Counted from the stretch's first letter, positions 17,498 to 27,169 are shown. The stretch: DNA of 41,282 nt from JAUUZQ01 sp964538375 (GCA_964538375.1 CAZIFQ010000030.1:1-41282); one strand, 5' to 3'. The notes: generated by a model not told the origin, from the letters alone. Program-made: numbers and translations.

Positions 17498-20400
17498 TTG
17501 TGTAAAAAACAATTAATTCAAATCATATTAATGATATGGTCCTCGTCTCTCTTTGCACAGCAAATTGCGATTTCACGCATTGATGAAATGCCGAATTTTC
17601 CCCTGCCTTATGAGATGAGAGACTGGTCCGGTGTCGCTCAGAAATACGATTCTTTGGTATACAATGAAATGCTTTCCGGAGAATATCTTCCTCTCATTGA
17701 ACATATCGATCAGACTGTAAATTATCCTGAGCATAAATCTTATGGACTACATAGCTATGTTGGAACCTCAAGTCCATTATCCGGGGAGGCCATAAATGTT
17801 CTTCCGTCAGTAATTGGCGCCACCTTATGCGGCATTGATAAGAGTAACCAGTTCGAAGAGAATTGGGTACTCATGTGCGAAGAATATTTTAATAAGGCAT
17901 CAGGGGAAGATGTTTACCTGAATAATCCTGGTGGCCAGAGTGGTCATGATTGGTGGTATGAAACTATGCCGAACGTTTTTTTCTACCAGCTAAATGAACT
18001 GTATCCGCATACTGGTGAATTCGATATGCAATTCATCAACATTGCTGATCGCTGGTTAGAAGCAATAATGGATATGGGTGGAAATACAAGCCCATGGGAG
18101 GTTCCTGAAATGACTTACAGGGCATGGAATTTACAGCTAAGGGAACCATTGGACGAAGGAGTTCCAGAGCCCGAAGCTGCAGGTGCAATCGCCTGGATCC
18201 TCTATAATGCCTACATCGCCACCGATAAAAATCAATACCGGATAGGTGCCGAATGGTGCCTGGAGTATCTGAATGGATTGGAGTCAAATCCTTCGTATGA
18301 ATTGCAATTGGCATATGGCACTTATACTGCTGTCCGGATGAATGCCGAATTGGGCTGTTCCTATGATGTTGAAAAAATGCTAAACTGGTGTTTTGATATT
18401 GGTCCACTTAGAAACTGGGGCGCCATTGTTGGTACATGGGGAGGACTGGACTGTGACGGACTTATTGGTGAACAGGCCGCCGGAGGTACTGGTTATGGCT
18501 TTGCAATGAATGGTTTTCAACAAGCTGCCGCATTAATGCCCCTGGTAAGATATGACGATCGCTATGCACATACCCTGGGAAAATGGATTCTTAATCTCGC
18601 CAATGCGTCCAGATTGTATTATTCAAATTATCTTCCAGATGAAAACCAGGATGCAAAAAACTGGACCTCTGTATATGATCCTATGTCGCTTATTGCATAT
18701 GAGGCCCTTAAGGAAACGGTCGACGGCAAATCTCCATTTTCAACCGGAGATGCAATAAAGGGAGGTTGGGCAGCCACCAACCTTGCACTATATGGATCAT
18801 CACATGTTGGTATGCTTGGAGGAATTCTTAAAAAAACAAATATTGAAGGCATATTGCAGATCGATCTTCTGAAAACAGACTATTACAAGAAAGAAGCTCT
18901 TCCCTCCTACCTCTATTATAATCCACACACTATTAGTCATGAGGTTTCAATAGATCTCGGCGATGCAAGGTATGACATCTATGAGTGCACTACAGACCAA
19001 TTTCTGCAATATGGTCAAACCGGACAATCCCAAATAAGTATTGCTCCCGATCAGGCAATGGTTATCGTATTAGTACCTGATACAATGGAGATTACGAATG
19101 CATATAAGCATACGCTTGCCGGCGAGATAGTGATTGATTACCAAAATGGAATTTCAGTGAATAATTTTTCCCCACGAATTAAATCACTGGCATCAAAAGA
19201 TAGTGTAGTAATTGTCAGTAGCGAGCATCTGCTCTTTTGTACAGCGGAGGATAAAGATGGAGACGCCCTGCAGTATAGTTGGTCAGGAAATTCAGGACCC
19301 TGGTTTGCGGACAGCACTTATTTATGGAAGGCACCTGAAAATCCGGGGTACTATACCATCAATTGTTTTGTAATGGATTCAAACGGAATTCAGGATTCAA
19401 TGGATTTGACTCTTCATGCAGTTGATCGGATTATAACTCCACCTGTAATTGAAAGTCTGCAATCCGGAGAAAGGAAAATTCACCCCGGAACATCAACATC
19501 CATTTATTGCAATGCCACGGACATTAACAATGATCCCATAAATTACTCATGGACAGCCAGTGGTGGAAACATAGAAGGTGAAGGGGCTTCTGTAACCTGG
19601 TCATCACCCTTAACAGAAGGCAACTACAATATTTTTTGCGAAGTTAGAAATCTGGATCTTCTAAAGGCAAGAGATTCCCTGGTGATTATGGTGCGAGATT
19701 CTACGTATTCGCAAAGTGGAACAATTGTAGCAAGCTTTCCTTTAGATGGCAACACTAATGATTTTAGTATAAACCACAACCATGGAATACCTCATAATAT
19801 AAGTTGGGAAAGTAACCAATTTGGTGAAGCTGAAAAAGCGGCAGGATTCAATGGATCTAACTCTTCGATCATTGTTTCAAACAGAGCATATTTGAATTTT
19901 TCCGACGGATTAGCACTAACGTGTTGGATAAAGCCATCGGAGATCACAAGCAGGGAACAATTTATTGTTTCACATGGAAGTTGGCAAAACCGCTGGAAAT
20001 TATCAATTACCAACATGCGATTGCGCTTTACAATTAATGGATCTGCAGGTATTGTTGATCTTGATTCAGATCTAACTATTCAATATAACACCTGGCAACA
20101 CCTTGCTGCAGTTTACAACGGTAAAGATCTCGAACTGTACATTAACGGTGAGCTGAATAGTTTTAAATCATGGACAGGGTCAATAAATACAACTACATCT
20201 GATGTAACAATTGGGCAAATGCTACCGGACAATTCATTATATAATTTTTATGGTAGCCTTGATGATGTTAGAATTTTTAATTATGGAATTAACCAACACA
20301 TGGTAAAACAGATATTTACAGGAGAACTGACTGAAATAATAAATTTTGCAAAAAACAATCTCTTTACAATATACCCAAATCCTGCACAAGGATTCGTGAG

Positions 20401-20608
20401 AATTCGATGCTCCAATGATGATTGTTCATTGGATAAAATATGGATCACAGGAGTCACTGGTAATGTATTATGGAGCACAAATAATACAGGGCAATATCAA
20501 AATAACAGTCAGTTTATTTTACCTCTTGGTAATCTTGACGCAGGATTATACTTTTTACATTTATTGAAACAGAGAGAATTACACACTCAAAAGCTGGTGA
20601 TGAAATAA
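17498..20608 (+). CDS. T9SS-exported multidomain protein: paralogue of the 13102 lipoprotein fused to Ig-like, LamG and sorting domains
   Basis: A 1036-aa protein. Order of parts: signal peptide (1-20, ending LFAQ); a domain at about 25-545 homologous to the 572-aa lipoprotein on the other strand (EMPNFPLPYEMRDW, GHDWWYETMPNVFFY, EAAGAIAWILYNAY, GTGYGFAMNGFQQAA, NLANASRLYY, YGSSHVGMLGGI); two Ig/PKD-like repeats (about 558-650 and 655-738); a LamG domain (about 741-942); and a type A T9SS sorting domain (about 954-1036, IYPNPAQGFVRI, LDAGLYFLHLL, KLVMK). Its likely place is the cell surface or medium, with LamG binding glycan. The start is TTG at 17498; the first in-frame ATG (17531) would remove the charged part of the signal peptide. 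The gene is divergent from the GH130 operon and followed by the regulator. Confidence 0.85.
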   Translation: MCKKQLIQIILMIWSSSLFAQQIAISRIDEMPNFPLPYEMRDWSGVAQKYDSLVYNEMLSGEYLPLIEHIDQTVNYPEHKSYGLHSYVGTSSPLSGEAINVLPSVIGATLCGIDKSNQFEENWVLMCEEYFNKASGEDVYLNNPGGQSGHDWWYETMPNVFFYQLNELYPHTGEFDMQFINIADRWLEAIMDMGGNTSPWEVPEMTYRAWNLQLREPLDEGVPEPEAAGAIAWILYNAYIATDKNQYRIGAEWCLEYLNGLESNPSYELQLAYGTYTAVRMNAELGCSYDVEKMLNWCFDIGPLRNWGAIVGTWGGLDCDGLIGEQAAGGTGYGFAMNGFQQAAALMPLVRYDDRYAHTLGKWILNLANASRLYYSNYLPDENQDAKNWTSVYDPMSLIAYEALKETVDGKSPFSTGDAIKGGWAATNLALYGSSHVGMLGGILKKTNIEGILQIDLLKTDYYKKEALPSYLYYNPHTISHEVSIDLGDARYDIYECTTDQFLQYGQTGQSQISIAPDQAMVIVLVPDTMEITNAYKHTLAGEIVIDYQNGISVNNFSPRIKSLASKDSVVIVSSEHLLFCTAEDKDGDALQYSWSGNSGPWFADSTYLWKAPENPGYYTINCFVMDSNGIQDSMDLTLHAVDRIITPPVIESLQSGERKIHPGTSTSIYCNATDINNDPINYSWTASGGNIEGEGASVTWSSPLTEGNYNIFCEVRNLDLLKARDSLVIMVRDSTYSQSGTIVASFPLDGNTNDFSINHNHGIPHNISWESNQFGEAEKAAGFNGSNSSIIVSNRAYLNFSDGLALTCWIKPSEITSREQFIVSHGSWQNRWKLSITNMRLRFTINGSAGIVDLDSDLTIQYNTWQHLAAVYNGKDLELYINGELNSFKSWTGSINTTTSDVTIGQMLPDNSLYNFYGSLDDVRIFNYGINQHMVKQIFTGELTEIINFAKNNLFTIYPNPAQGFVRIRCSNDDCSLDKIWITGVTGNVLWSTNNTGQYQNNSQFILPLGNLDAGLYFLHLLKQRELHTQKLVMK

Positions 20609-20718
20609 TTTTTTTATAACTTTCGAATTGATTGATTAATTTCACATAATTATATGTCCTCTAATCAATAGTTTCAATGTGTTGAAGTCATTTCCCATTA
20701 AAATTACAACAGAATTTT

Positions 20719-23700
20719 ATGCCAAGACCAATTCACTATATAGGTCTCCTGTTATTGCTCGTCTTCTCTTCATTATCAGGAAATATCAAGAACAATTGGA
20801 TTCCACTGAACCTCAATAGTGAAGATGGACTTTCAAATTCTGCTATTACCTGTATTTTTCAAGATTCAGATGGCTTGATGTGGTTTGGCTCCTGGGACGG
20901 GTTAAATAGGTATGACGGATTAAATACTACTGTTTTCAAGCGCGATTTCTTCGATAAAAATTCATTAAGCAACAACATAATCAGGAATATTCTCGAGGAT
21001 AAAAATCACAATTTATGGGTTGTTACAAATAAGGATATTAATCGTTATTTATCAAATACAATGTCCTTTGAATCCTATTTTTCAGGTGATGAGTACCTAC
21101 CTGTTGGAGAGCAAAGCTTAAAAGCTTGTATCAGCACAGACTCAATCCTCTATGTTGCACTTAGGAGATTTGGTCTTTCCTATTATGATGCAAGCAATAA
21201 TATATTTCAGGATATAACACTCAGCGGAATGTCAGAATCGGATCACAAAAACATTATTGGTCTGGCATGTGGGATACAGAACAATTTTTACTTTCTTGGA
21301 TCTGAGGGGAAAGTTTTTTCTTACACCAAAAGTGAAGGATTTGATAAAAGTTCTGAATATAACCTGGGGATATACGAGGACTTGCATTATGAAAAACACT
21401 GGTTTATCCAGGGAGAATATCACACTTATCTTGCTATTGCGATTGTTAGCGGAGGCTTGTTTGTTATGGACATGGAAACCCAAAAAACATGGCGCATCAA
21501 GGAGCATGATGAACAAGTCAATATCACTACAATAAACCAGGCCAAAGAAGCTGAGGAATTCTGGATTGGCACCGATGAGGGCTCCATATATAAATTATCC
21601 ATGAGTCAAACTCCGATATTGACTCTTATGGATGCAAATATGTCAGATCTTTCTTCCAATAAAGTGAAGATATGGACCATCAGACAGAACGATGATGATT
21701 TGCTATGGATAGGAACTGACGGTAATGGTGTATACCGTTATATAACAAAGGGAAAGCCTTTTTTCAATCTAAAAAAAGGCCGTTTCGAAACCGGATCCCT
21801 TGGCCATAATATTGTGCGATCTATTTATAAAGACAAGAAGAATTTATGGGTAGGAACACGCGGAGACGGACTAAACAGAATTATGTCAAACAGCGGTCAA
21901 AGGGTATCTTATAATATTGATAACGGGCTTTCAAATAACGCCGTGCTTTCACTGAACATGGATGAGCATTCCAATCTTTGGATTGGCGTTGATGGGGAAG
22001 GAATTGATATGATGGAAAAATCTTCTGGTAAGATATTTCATTTCCCGCAAGATTTCATTAATAACGATAACCAGGAATTTGGATATGTATATTCAATTTG
22101 CATTGATGTATACGGAAGTATTTGGCTAGGGACAAGTGGTTACGGAATAATTAATATGGATGTTTCCAGGGATAACCAGGGCAGGTATATTCTTGATAAA
22201 TATCAACAACTACGATTTAATCCGGGAAGTGAAGGCCTGCGAAGCGATATAGTTTATTCGATTCTCGAAGAAGGTCCTAATATACTTTGGATCGGAACCC
22301 GGGGTGGAGGGCTTCACCGGCTGAATACCTTAAATAACTCATTCGAAATTATTGGGGTTAGTGAAAGTATTGCAGAGGAGATTTTTGACGATGATGTTCT
22401 TTCTCTCTGTATGAGTACTGATCATAAACTCTGGATTGGAACAAGTGAAGGGTTAAATGTACTGAATCTTTCTTATAAACCATATAGTTATCAACACTAT
22501 AACGAGCGTAACGGTTTACCAAATAATACTGTACATGGGATTATGGAAGATGTTTCAGGAGATATCTGGATAAGCACAAACCGTGGGCTTTCAAAATTGA
22601 TTGTTTCAGAGGGTGTTTTCCAGAGCTTTAATAAAACCGACGGTTTGCTGAATTCAGAATTTACTGATGGTGCATTTTATAACGATACGATAAACCATTT
22701 ACTATACTTTGGAGGGCTTGAAGGACTTGATTGGTTTAACCCTCAAGAGATTGAACCCTCAAATAACTTTCCCCCGATTTTCCTGAGAGATTTTTACCTG
22801 AATAATAATCTGGTGATACCTGGAGATTCGACCTTAATTCTAAAAACAAGTCTTAACACAACAGATGAGATAGAACTCAGGCACAATCAGAATTTCTTCA
22901 GTATCTCATTTACGACCCTTAATTATTACAATTCTCAAAAATGTCAATTTTCTTATTATTTGGAAGGTTTTTATGATTCATGGATTGGAGTGGGTAATCA
23001 AAGAATTGCCAGTTTTACAAATGTTCCACCGGGAAAATATACATTGAAAATAAAAGCTTCCAATGAAGACGGAATCTATGGAGAAGAAGTTCGGGAAGTA
23101 TCTGTAATTATCCATCAACCGTTCTATAACACATTTATAGCATACATTGTATATTTAGTTTTGTTTGGGATTATTCTAAACCTGGTATTGAAGTTTTTCA
23201 AACGCAGATCAATTGAACGTCGCGAGGTAGAAATGGAAAGACTAGAACGAATGAAGTCTGATGAGATAAATCGTTATAAATTACAGTTTTTTACGGATAT
23301 TGCCCACGAATTCCGGACTCCATTGACGCTGATCCTGGCACCTGCAACGATTCTTGAAGAGCAGTTGGGTGATAAAAAACGATTGGGTCTGTACGCACGA
23401 TCAATTTTTCAAAATACTATCCGATTACAAAAGCTTATCAGTGAACTCATTGAATTCAGAAAAGTAGAAACCAAAAACATGAAATTGTCTTTGGGAAAAT
23501 ACGATTTGGTTCAATACATCGCGAAGCTTGTAAAAGCATTTGAGATTTACGATAAACTAAAAGAAGTTACGCTTACTTTCTCTCATTCGAATCATACACT
23601 TGAAGCATGGATTGATCCTGAGAAATTCGAAAAAATAGTACTTAACTTAGTGAGTAATGCTATTAAGTTTACACCTGCCGGGGGTAGAATTGAGATTGTG

Positions 23701-24864
23701 CTCCAGGAAGAGGATAAATATTTTCATTTATTTGTGCGAGACACGGGGATCGGTATTCCACCTGAATTTCTTGATAAAATATTTGATCGCTTTTATCGTC
23801 ATGGAAATAGCAGTCATGAACCCAATACTTCAAAAGAAAGCGGAGGAGTGGGCCTCTCTCTTACCAAAGGGCTGGTTGAACTCCACATGGGAACTATTAC
23901 TGCTAAAAATATCATGGAAGGAGGATGTGAATTTTGCGTATCTATACCAACCAGAATAGATAACATGGAGATTGATGTGGCAGATAATGTACTAAGACCC
24001 AGCAGTGAAAAGATTGCTTTTAAAGTCGCTGAGGAATTCCAAACACTCCAAGTATTTGAAAATGCTGAGGAAGAGGTAATTCGTCCTGAAAATGATAAGC
24101 GGGAATACTCACTCCTGGTGGTAGACGACAACACTGAAGTTTGTGCCCTGGTGGAAAGTCTGCTTATTGATAATTATATAATTTATAAAGCTTATGATGG
24201 AAACCAAGCTTTGAAAATACTGAACAAAGAATCTATCGACCTGATGATCAGTGATGTAGTAATGCATGGCATGGATGGTATAGAACTTACAAAAGTAATG
24301 AAAAGCGATATTAATACGAGTCACATTCCAATAATTCTGCTTACAGCTAAAACAGAAATTGAACATAGAATAAAGGGTTTAGAAGTTGGAGCAGACTCTT
24401 ATATCCCCAAACCATTTCATCCCCGTCACCTTATCATTAGAGTAGAAAAACTTATTGCCAGCAGGGAACAATTTCGAAATACTTTCAAAGAGTATAACAA
24501 AGACAGTTCAAGTTCAGAACTTCCGAAAGGACCTACTCCAAACGATGAGAAAATGATAAAGGAACTTGTGGGATATATTGAGGAAAATATGCTTGATACA
24601 GAACTCAATGCCGATTCACTTTCCAATCATATGGCCATGAGTAAAACACAGCTCTATCGCAAAATCAAGGCCTTAACTGGTTTAACACCTCACGGTTTGA
24701 TTAAATACTTTCGCCTGAAAAAAGCTTCCACAGAACTATTAAAGGGAGAAAAAACAGTTTCGGAGGTATTCTACGAAACCGGATTCAATAGTCGCTCCTA
24801 TTTTTACCAAACATTTAAGAAAGCTTATGGGGTTCCCCCCGGAGATTATAAAGCGTATGCCTGA
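20719..24864 (+). CDS. Hybrid two-component system sensor/regulator (HTCS)
   Basis: A 1381-aa one-protein signalling chain typical of polysaccharide loci. Signal/TM at the N-terminus; two beta-propellers of Reg_prop repeats (about 30-730, recurring LWIGTxxxGL motifs); a Y_Y_Y domain (about 740-800, FSYYLEGFYDSWIGVG, PPGKYTLKIKASN); and a TM helix at 806-828. The kinase follows, with phospho-acceptor His863 in IAHEFRTPLTLIL, N-box Asn980 in NLVSNAIKFTPAGG, DTGIGIPPEF and GGVGLSLTKGLVELH. The receiver has the acidic pair at 1136-1137, phospho-Asp1179 in ISDVVM and the conserved Lys in IPKPF. An AraC-type DNA-binding domain covers 1283-1381. The propeller domain is expected to bind the oligosaccharide in the periplasm and switch on the adjacent operons. 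All catalytic residues are present. Confidence 0.96.
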   Translation: MPRPIHYIGLLLLLVFSSLSGNIKNNWIPLNLNSEDGLSNSAITCIFQDSDGLMWFGSWDGLNRYDGLNTTVFKRDFFDKNSLSNNIIRNILEDKNHNLWVVTNKDINRYLSNTMSFESYFSGDEYLPVGEQSLKACISTDSILYVALRRFGLSYYDASNNIFQDITLSGMSESDHKNIIGLACGIQNNFYFLGSEGKVFSYTKSEGFDKSSEYNLGIYEDLHYEKHWFIQGEYHTYLAIAIVSGGLFVMDMETQKTWRIKEHDEQVNITTINQAKEAEEFWIGTDEGSIYKLSMSQTPILTLMDANMSDLSSNKVKIWTIRQNDDDLLWIGTDGNGVYRYITKGKPFFNLKKGRFETGSLGHNIVRSIYKDKKNLWVGTRGDGLNRIMSNSGQRVSYNIDNGLSNNAVLSLNMDEHSNLWIGVDGEGIDMMEKSSGKIFHFPQDFINNDNQEFGYVYSICIDVYGSIWLGTSGYGIINMDVSRDNQGRYILDKYQQLRFNPGSEGLRSDIVYSILEEGPNILWIGTRGGGLHRLNTLNNSFEIIGVSESIAEEIFDDDVLSLCMSTDHKLWIGTSEGLNVLNLSYKPYSYQHYNERNGLPNNTVHGIMEDVSGDIWISTNRGLSKLIVSEGVFQSFNKTDGLLNSEFTDGAFYNDTINHLLYFGGLEGLDWFNPQEIEPSNNFPPIFLRDFYLNNNLVIPGDSTLILKTSLNTTDEIELRHNQNFFSISFTTLNYYNSQKCQFSYYLEGFYDSWIGVGNQRIASFTNVPPGKYTLKIKASNEDGIYGEEVREVSVIIHQPFYNTFIAYIVYLVLFGIILNLVLKFFKRRSIERREVEMERLERMKSDEINRYKLQFFTDIAHEFRTPLTLILAPATILEEQLGDKKRLGLYARSIFQNTIRLQKLISELIEFRKVETKNMKLSLGKYDLVQYIAKLVKAFEIYDKLKEVTLTFSHSNHTLEAWIDPEKFEKIVLNLVSNAIKFTPAGGRIEIVLQEEDKYFHLFVRDTGIGIPPEFLDKIFDRFYRHGNSSHEPNTSKESGGVGLSLTKGLVELHMGTITAKNIMEGGCEFCVSIPTRIDNMEIDVADNVLRPSSEKIAFKVAEEFQTLQVFENAEEEVIRPENDKREYSLLVVDDNTEVCALVESLLIDNYIIYKAYDGNQALKILNKESIDLMISDVVMHGMDGIELTKVMKSDINTSHIPIILLTAKTEIEHRIKGLEVGADSYIPKPFHPRHLIIRVEKLIASREQFRNTFKEYNKDSSSSELPKGPTPNDEKMIKELVGYIEENMLDTELNADSLSNHMAMSKTQLYRKIKALTGLTPHGLIKYFRLKKASTELLKGEKTVSEVFYETGFNSRSYFYQTFKKAYGVPPGDYKAYA

Positions 24865-25605
24865 TCACTCCTTTGCCTTTCCGGTCATAGGAACAAACCT
24901 AACCGGATACTTATACTCCCTGATAAGTTTTCCCTTTTTATTGTACCTAAGTATAAGCAGGTATTGAATCTCATTTATACCTCCTACCGGGATGACGATC
25001 CTGCCTTTGGCAGTAAGCTGTTCGATAAGTGCATTGGGAACTTTCTCAGGTGCACATGTAACAATGATTTTGTCATATGGAGCATGCTCCTTCCAACCTT
25101 CATAACCATCACCGATCCTTACATGGACATTTTTATAGCCCAGTTCACTTAGCAGCTTTTGTGATCTCTCTCCCAGTTCAGGGACAATCTCGATGGTATA
25201 GACCTCGCAGTCCAGCTCAGCCAGTACAGCAGCCTGGTAGCCACTACCTGTGCCAATTTCAAGTATCTTCTCCCCTGCCTTTGCATCCAGCATCTGGGTC
25301 ATCGAAGCCACGATAACAGGTTGTGAAATGGTTTGATTATATCCAATGGGCAGTGGATTATTAAGGTAAGCGTAGGGAATAAGTTCGCTGGGTACAAAAA
25401 GATGTCGGGGTACCCTTCTGAGGGCATATAAAACCTTCTGATCGTGCACACTGATACCATGATAATTTTCAATTTCCCTGACCAGTGCTTCTCTTTCAAC
25501 CTGGTATTCATTGAATCCGGGATGTGAAGCTATGGTATCGGGGGGATCACTACCCAAACATGATAAGCACATAAAAAGCACCCATATGGAACAAACTGCT
25601 TTCAT
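24865..25605 (-). CDS. Protein-L-isoaspartate O-methyltransferase family protein with export signal
   Basis: A 246-aa protein. The first ~20 residues (MKAVCSIWVLFMCLSC) look like a lipoprotein or signal peptide, so this ATG at 25605 is chosen over a longer reading from 25686. The rest is PCM: ALRRVPRHLFVP, YLNNPLPIGYNQTISQPVIVA, the SAM-binding loop EIGTGSGYQAAVLAEL, IGDGYEGW and YDKIIVTCAPEKVP. It methylates damaged isoaspartyl residues so that they can be repaired. An exported version would act in the periplasm, where the source of S-adenosylmethionine is unclear. Its stop codon abuts the stop of the HTCS gene with no base between. The lipobox is not canonical (Cys at -3). Confidence 0.85.
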   Translation of the reverse strand: MKAVCSIWVLFMCLSCLGSDPPDTIASHPGFNEYQVEREALVREIENYHGISVHDQKVLYALRRVPRHLFVPSELIPYAYLNNPLPIGYNQTISQPVIVASMTQMLDAKAGEKILEIGTGSGYQAAVLAELDCEVYTIEIVPELGERSQKLLSELGYKNVHVRIGDGYEGWKEHAPYDKIIVTCAPEKVPNALIEQLTAKGRIVIPVGGINEIQYLLILRYNKKGKLIREYKYPVRFVPMTGKAKE

Positions 25606-25718
25606 GGATTCAAAGGTTTTGTAGCAATTTACAATATATTTTGAAATGTCGATTTGTATGAATTGCCCACTATCGAATACCTTCATGCAACGAAGTATTC
25701 AAATCATACTTTTTTAAC

Positions 25719-25726
25719 TATTTTTG
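25719..25726 (+). promoter_or_regulatory. Candidate -7 box of the S41 peptidase gene
   Basis: TATTTTTG matches TAnnTTTG and lies 46 bp before the ATG at 25773. No clear TTTG element is present 19-21 bp further upstream, so the call is tentative. Confidence 0.35.
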
Positions 25727-25772
25727 AGTTTACTTTTTGAGGATTGAAAAGAATACGATACAAATTCCAACA

Positions 25773-27161
25773 ATGAAAAAATTTAACATAATTCTAGTTT
25801 CTATTGCGCTGCTTTCTGTTTTTATTACATCATGTAAACCAGACCCAGAAGAAGTTGAGAGAGATATTATCAATGAATGGATATGGGAAAGTATGAATGA
25901 AATCTATTTATGGACTGAAGATTTGGACCAATCACTTTATCCTACAAATGATGACCCGGAAACATTCTTCTACCAGCTTTTACATCCCAACGACAAGTAT
26001 TCATGGATCGTTGACGATTATGAGGAATTGGTAAACAGTTTCAACAGCGTAGAAATGTCGAATGGTATATCACCCTATTTTATCAGGGTGTCAGGAACCG
26101 ATAATGTGATAGTGATTGTTGAATATGTTGCCGCCGGCTCGCCTGCCGATAGTGCGGGGATTAAAAGAGGAGATATCATTACTGACATAGACGGAATAGC
26201 GATTACGATTGATAATTATATTGATCTGTTTTATAGCGAAATAGCTACACTGTCCTTTGCAAATTACCTTGATGGACAACTTTATTCAAACGGAGTTGAT
26301 ATAACACTCACTGCAGAAGTGATCGACCAGAATCCAGTGAACTATTATGAGATCATCTCTTATGAAGATACAGATATCGCTTACCTGGTATATACGCAAT
26401 TTACCTCAGGAGAAGGTGATAAATGGCTTGATTCCCTCGATTATTTGTTTGCAGAAATGCAAACAGAAAACATTGATAATCTTGTCATTGACCTCAGGTA
26501 CAATCCGGGCGGATCAGTATATATGGCAACACATATTGCCTCTGTATTAAGCCCTGCAACTGTTCCAGGTAATGATAATGTCTTTGTGAACTTCCAGTGG
26601 AATGACGCATACCAGGAGTATTTCATTCAAGAAGATGGAGAAGATTCAGAGAACCTTGTGGTATATTTTGAAGAATTTCCCTCCTACAACCTGGATCTCA
26701 ATACAATTTATTTCCTGACCACTTCCCATTCCGCTTCAGCATCTGAGTTGCTTATGATTGGACTGGATCCATATACAGAGGTAGTGCAGATCGGAGAAAG
26801 CACGTATGGAAAATGTTATGGTTCCATAACCATCCCTGATGTTGAAAAGCCTGCAAGACACGAATGGGCCATGCAACCTATCGTCTTTAAATTCTCTAAT
26901 TCAGTGGGATACACAGACTTCACAGATGGCATTCCACCTGATTACGAGGTGGAAGATTACCTCCTTGATGCCAAACAATTTGGAGATATTACCGATCCAC
27001 AACTGGCCAAAGCTTTAGAGCTAATCACCGGCGTTTCACCCATAACAAAGAAAAGCGTCCCCACTCGAGCTCAATATGAGATATTACCAGATCCGCATAG
27101 AGATTTAAAGAGCAAGGCGGTACTTGAATTCAGGCATGAGGTTTTAGGCGTTAGGCGTTAG
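25773..27161 (+). CDS. S41 family C-terminal processing protease, lipoprotein
   Basis: A 462-aa cell-envelope protease. The lipoprotein signal ends FITSC (Cys21) and is followed by KPDPEE, an acidic surface-export-like motif. A PDZ domain covers about 90-180 (VAAGSPADSAGIKRGDIITDIDG). The S41 catalytic core has DNLVIDLRYNPGG, then Ser322 in HSASASE and Lys347 in STYGK, 25 residues apart, the same spacing as Ser/Lys in E. coli Tsp. The ATG at 25773 is preferred over an upstream TTG because it starts the signal peptide. The last residues (LGVRR) are encoded by a GCGTTAG heptamer array that also runs into pyrD on the other strand; the coding ends overlap by 11 bp. Confidence 0.92.
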   Translation: MKKFNIILVSIALLSVFITSCKPDPEEVERDIINEWIWESMNEIYLWTEDLDQSLYPTNDDPETFFYQLLHPNDKYSWIVDDYEELVNSFNSVEMSNGISPYFIRVSGTDNVIVIVEYVAAGSPADSAGIKRGDIITDIDGIAITIDNYIDLFYSEIATLSFANYLDGQLYSNGVDITLTAEVIDQNPVNYYEIISYEDTDIAYLVYTQFTSGEGDKWLDSLDYLFAEMQTENIDNLVIDLRYNPGGSVYMATHIASVLSPATVPGNDNVFVNFQWNDAYQEYFIQEDGEDSENLVVYFEEFPSYNLDLNTIYFLTTSHSASASELLMIGLDPYTEVVQIGESTYGKCYGSITIPDVEKPARHEWAMQPIVFKFSNSVGYTDFTDGIPPDYEVEDYLLDAKQFGDITDPQLAKALELITGVSPITKKSVPTRAQYEILPDPHRDLKSKAVLEFRHEVLGVRR

Positions 27162-27169
27162 GCGTGCCC
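27143..27169. repeat. GCGTTAG heptamer array across two stop codons
   Basis: Units of period 7 (TTAGGCG, TTAGGCG, TTAGGCG, then TGCCCC) cover the last codons of both the S41 gene and the convergent pyrD. The unit is close to the GCGTTTA arrays at 31025 and 35081. Confidence 0.8.

Noticed and set aside
27143..27169. Phase-variable coding repeat in the S41 protease
   Set aside because: The array lies only at the very last codons, so changes in copy number would alter a few terminal residues rather than switch the protein on or off.
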